From Erysipelotrichaceae bacterium (GTDB taxonomy: Bacteria > Bacillota_I > Bacilli_A > Erysipelotrichales > Erysipelotrichaceae), in assembly GCA_013334325.1 (NCBI GenBank), contig JAAXXT010000002.1, forward strand, positions 1-64,000: a stretch of 64,000 nucleotides of DNA. Direction: 5' to 3'. The translations under genes were made by a program, and so were the position numbers. Below the pieces are notes generated by a model. That model saw only the letters and a program-made list of their open reading frames with translations, did not search any database and was not told the DNA's origin. Below are positions 63,548 through 64,000 of the stretch, piece by piece. Numbering within the stretch: position 1 is the first letter of the stretch; each line of letters opens with the position of its first letter.

Positions 63548-64000
63548 TTGATTTTCTCCACATTTCTTTTTAAGATTCTTAGAACTTCATTGGGATGACG
63601 AGACGCCAATAGACCTAAACAACTAATGACATACTTTTGATCTAGATAAGCTTCTATTTTATCTGGAAGCAAGATCTCAGGAGTCTTAGGATTCCTTAAG
63701 ACTTTATTTAGGATACGCTTAGGATCTTTAGAATGAATCAAGGGTCCTCCTATACCTATAACTTTTGATACATCTCGTAGATCTTTACCTGATTGATAAG
63801 TACTGATCCCCATAGGAGAATATGAGATCTCTAATCGACCCGCATGTCTTTCACAAGCGATCTGTGTACACCACGAAGCTAAGATACTATCCAGTTTTGG
63901 ATCATTACTTGAATAGAGATCTCTCTTTATAGATTCTAAATAAGCACTCATCAACTCATCATTCTCAATCTCATTTTTCATGAGTTCAGCGACATTATGA
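63544..64000 (-). CDS. glmL: GlmL/MutL-like protein, C-terminal part (truncated by window edge)
   Basis: immediately upstream of glmE; frame stays open through 64000 upstream of the track M ([13 protein letters not shown]); [12 protein letters not shown]. Confidence 0.75.
   Translation of the reverse strand, partial: HNVAELMKNEIENDELMSAYLESIKRDLYSSNDPKLDSILASWCTQIACERHAGRLEISYSPMGISTYQSGKDLRDVSKVIGIGGPLIHSKDPKRILNKVLRNPKTPEILLPDKIEAYLDQKYVISCLGLLASRHPNEVLRILKRNVEKIK

Overview
The window is chromosomal, low-GC, Bacillota-like sequence using the standard bacterial code (TGA acts as a stop in divIVA, mraY, queA and mal). Genes are dense and almost all on the minus strand; only four confident CDSs (tmcAL, mutY, a CPBP protease and a GGDEF protein) are on plus. 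Main blocks: relA/apt/recJ/secDF/comN; a shortened dcw cluster (murD-mraY-PBP-ftsL-rsmH-mraZ); rpmF/DUF177; tagD and yebC; pheST, ileS and valS, each with a T-box; divIVA/sepF; hpf; ald; ppdK; queuosine genes (queA, tgt, queH); typA; zwf/gnd; a cytosolic GH20-like protein; and a methylaspartate (glutamate mutase) operon that runs off the right edge and includes AtuA/DUF1446 and DUF4387 genes. I found no CRISPR array, transposase, prophage or rRNA/tRNA gene. The strongest unusual signal is an AT-rich ~0.8 kb segment between queA and queH, bounded by a 24-bp direct repeat that duplicates the queH start codon region; this looks like a scar of a relatively recent insertion into an ancestral queA-queH ATGA overlap. 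Other notable items: 10-bp-periodic MraZ boxes, a T-box Stem I that overlaps the divIVA stop codon, a T-box that controls GNAT+valS, a palindrome that encodes both C-termini of two convergent genes, and a degenerate SIS-domain paralog.
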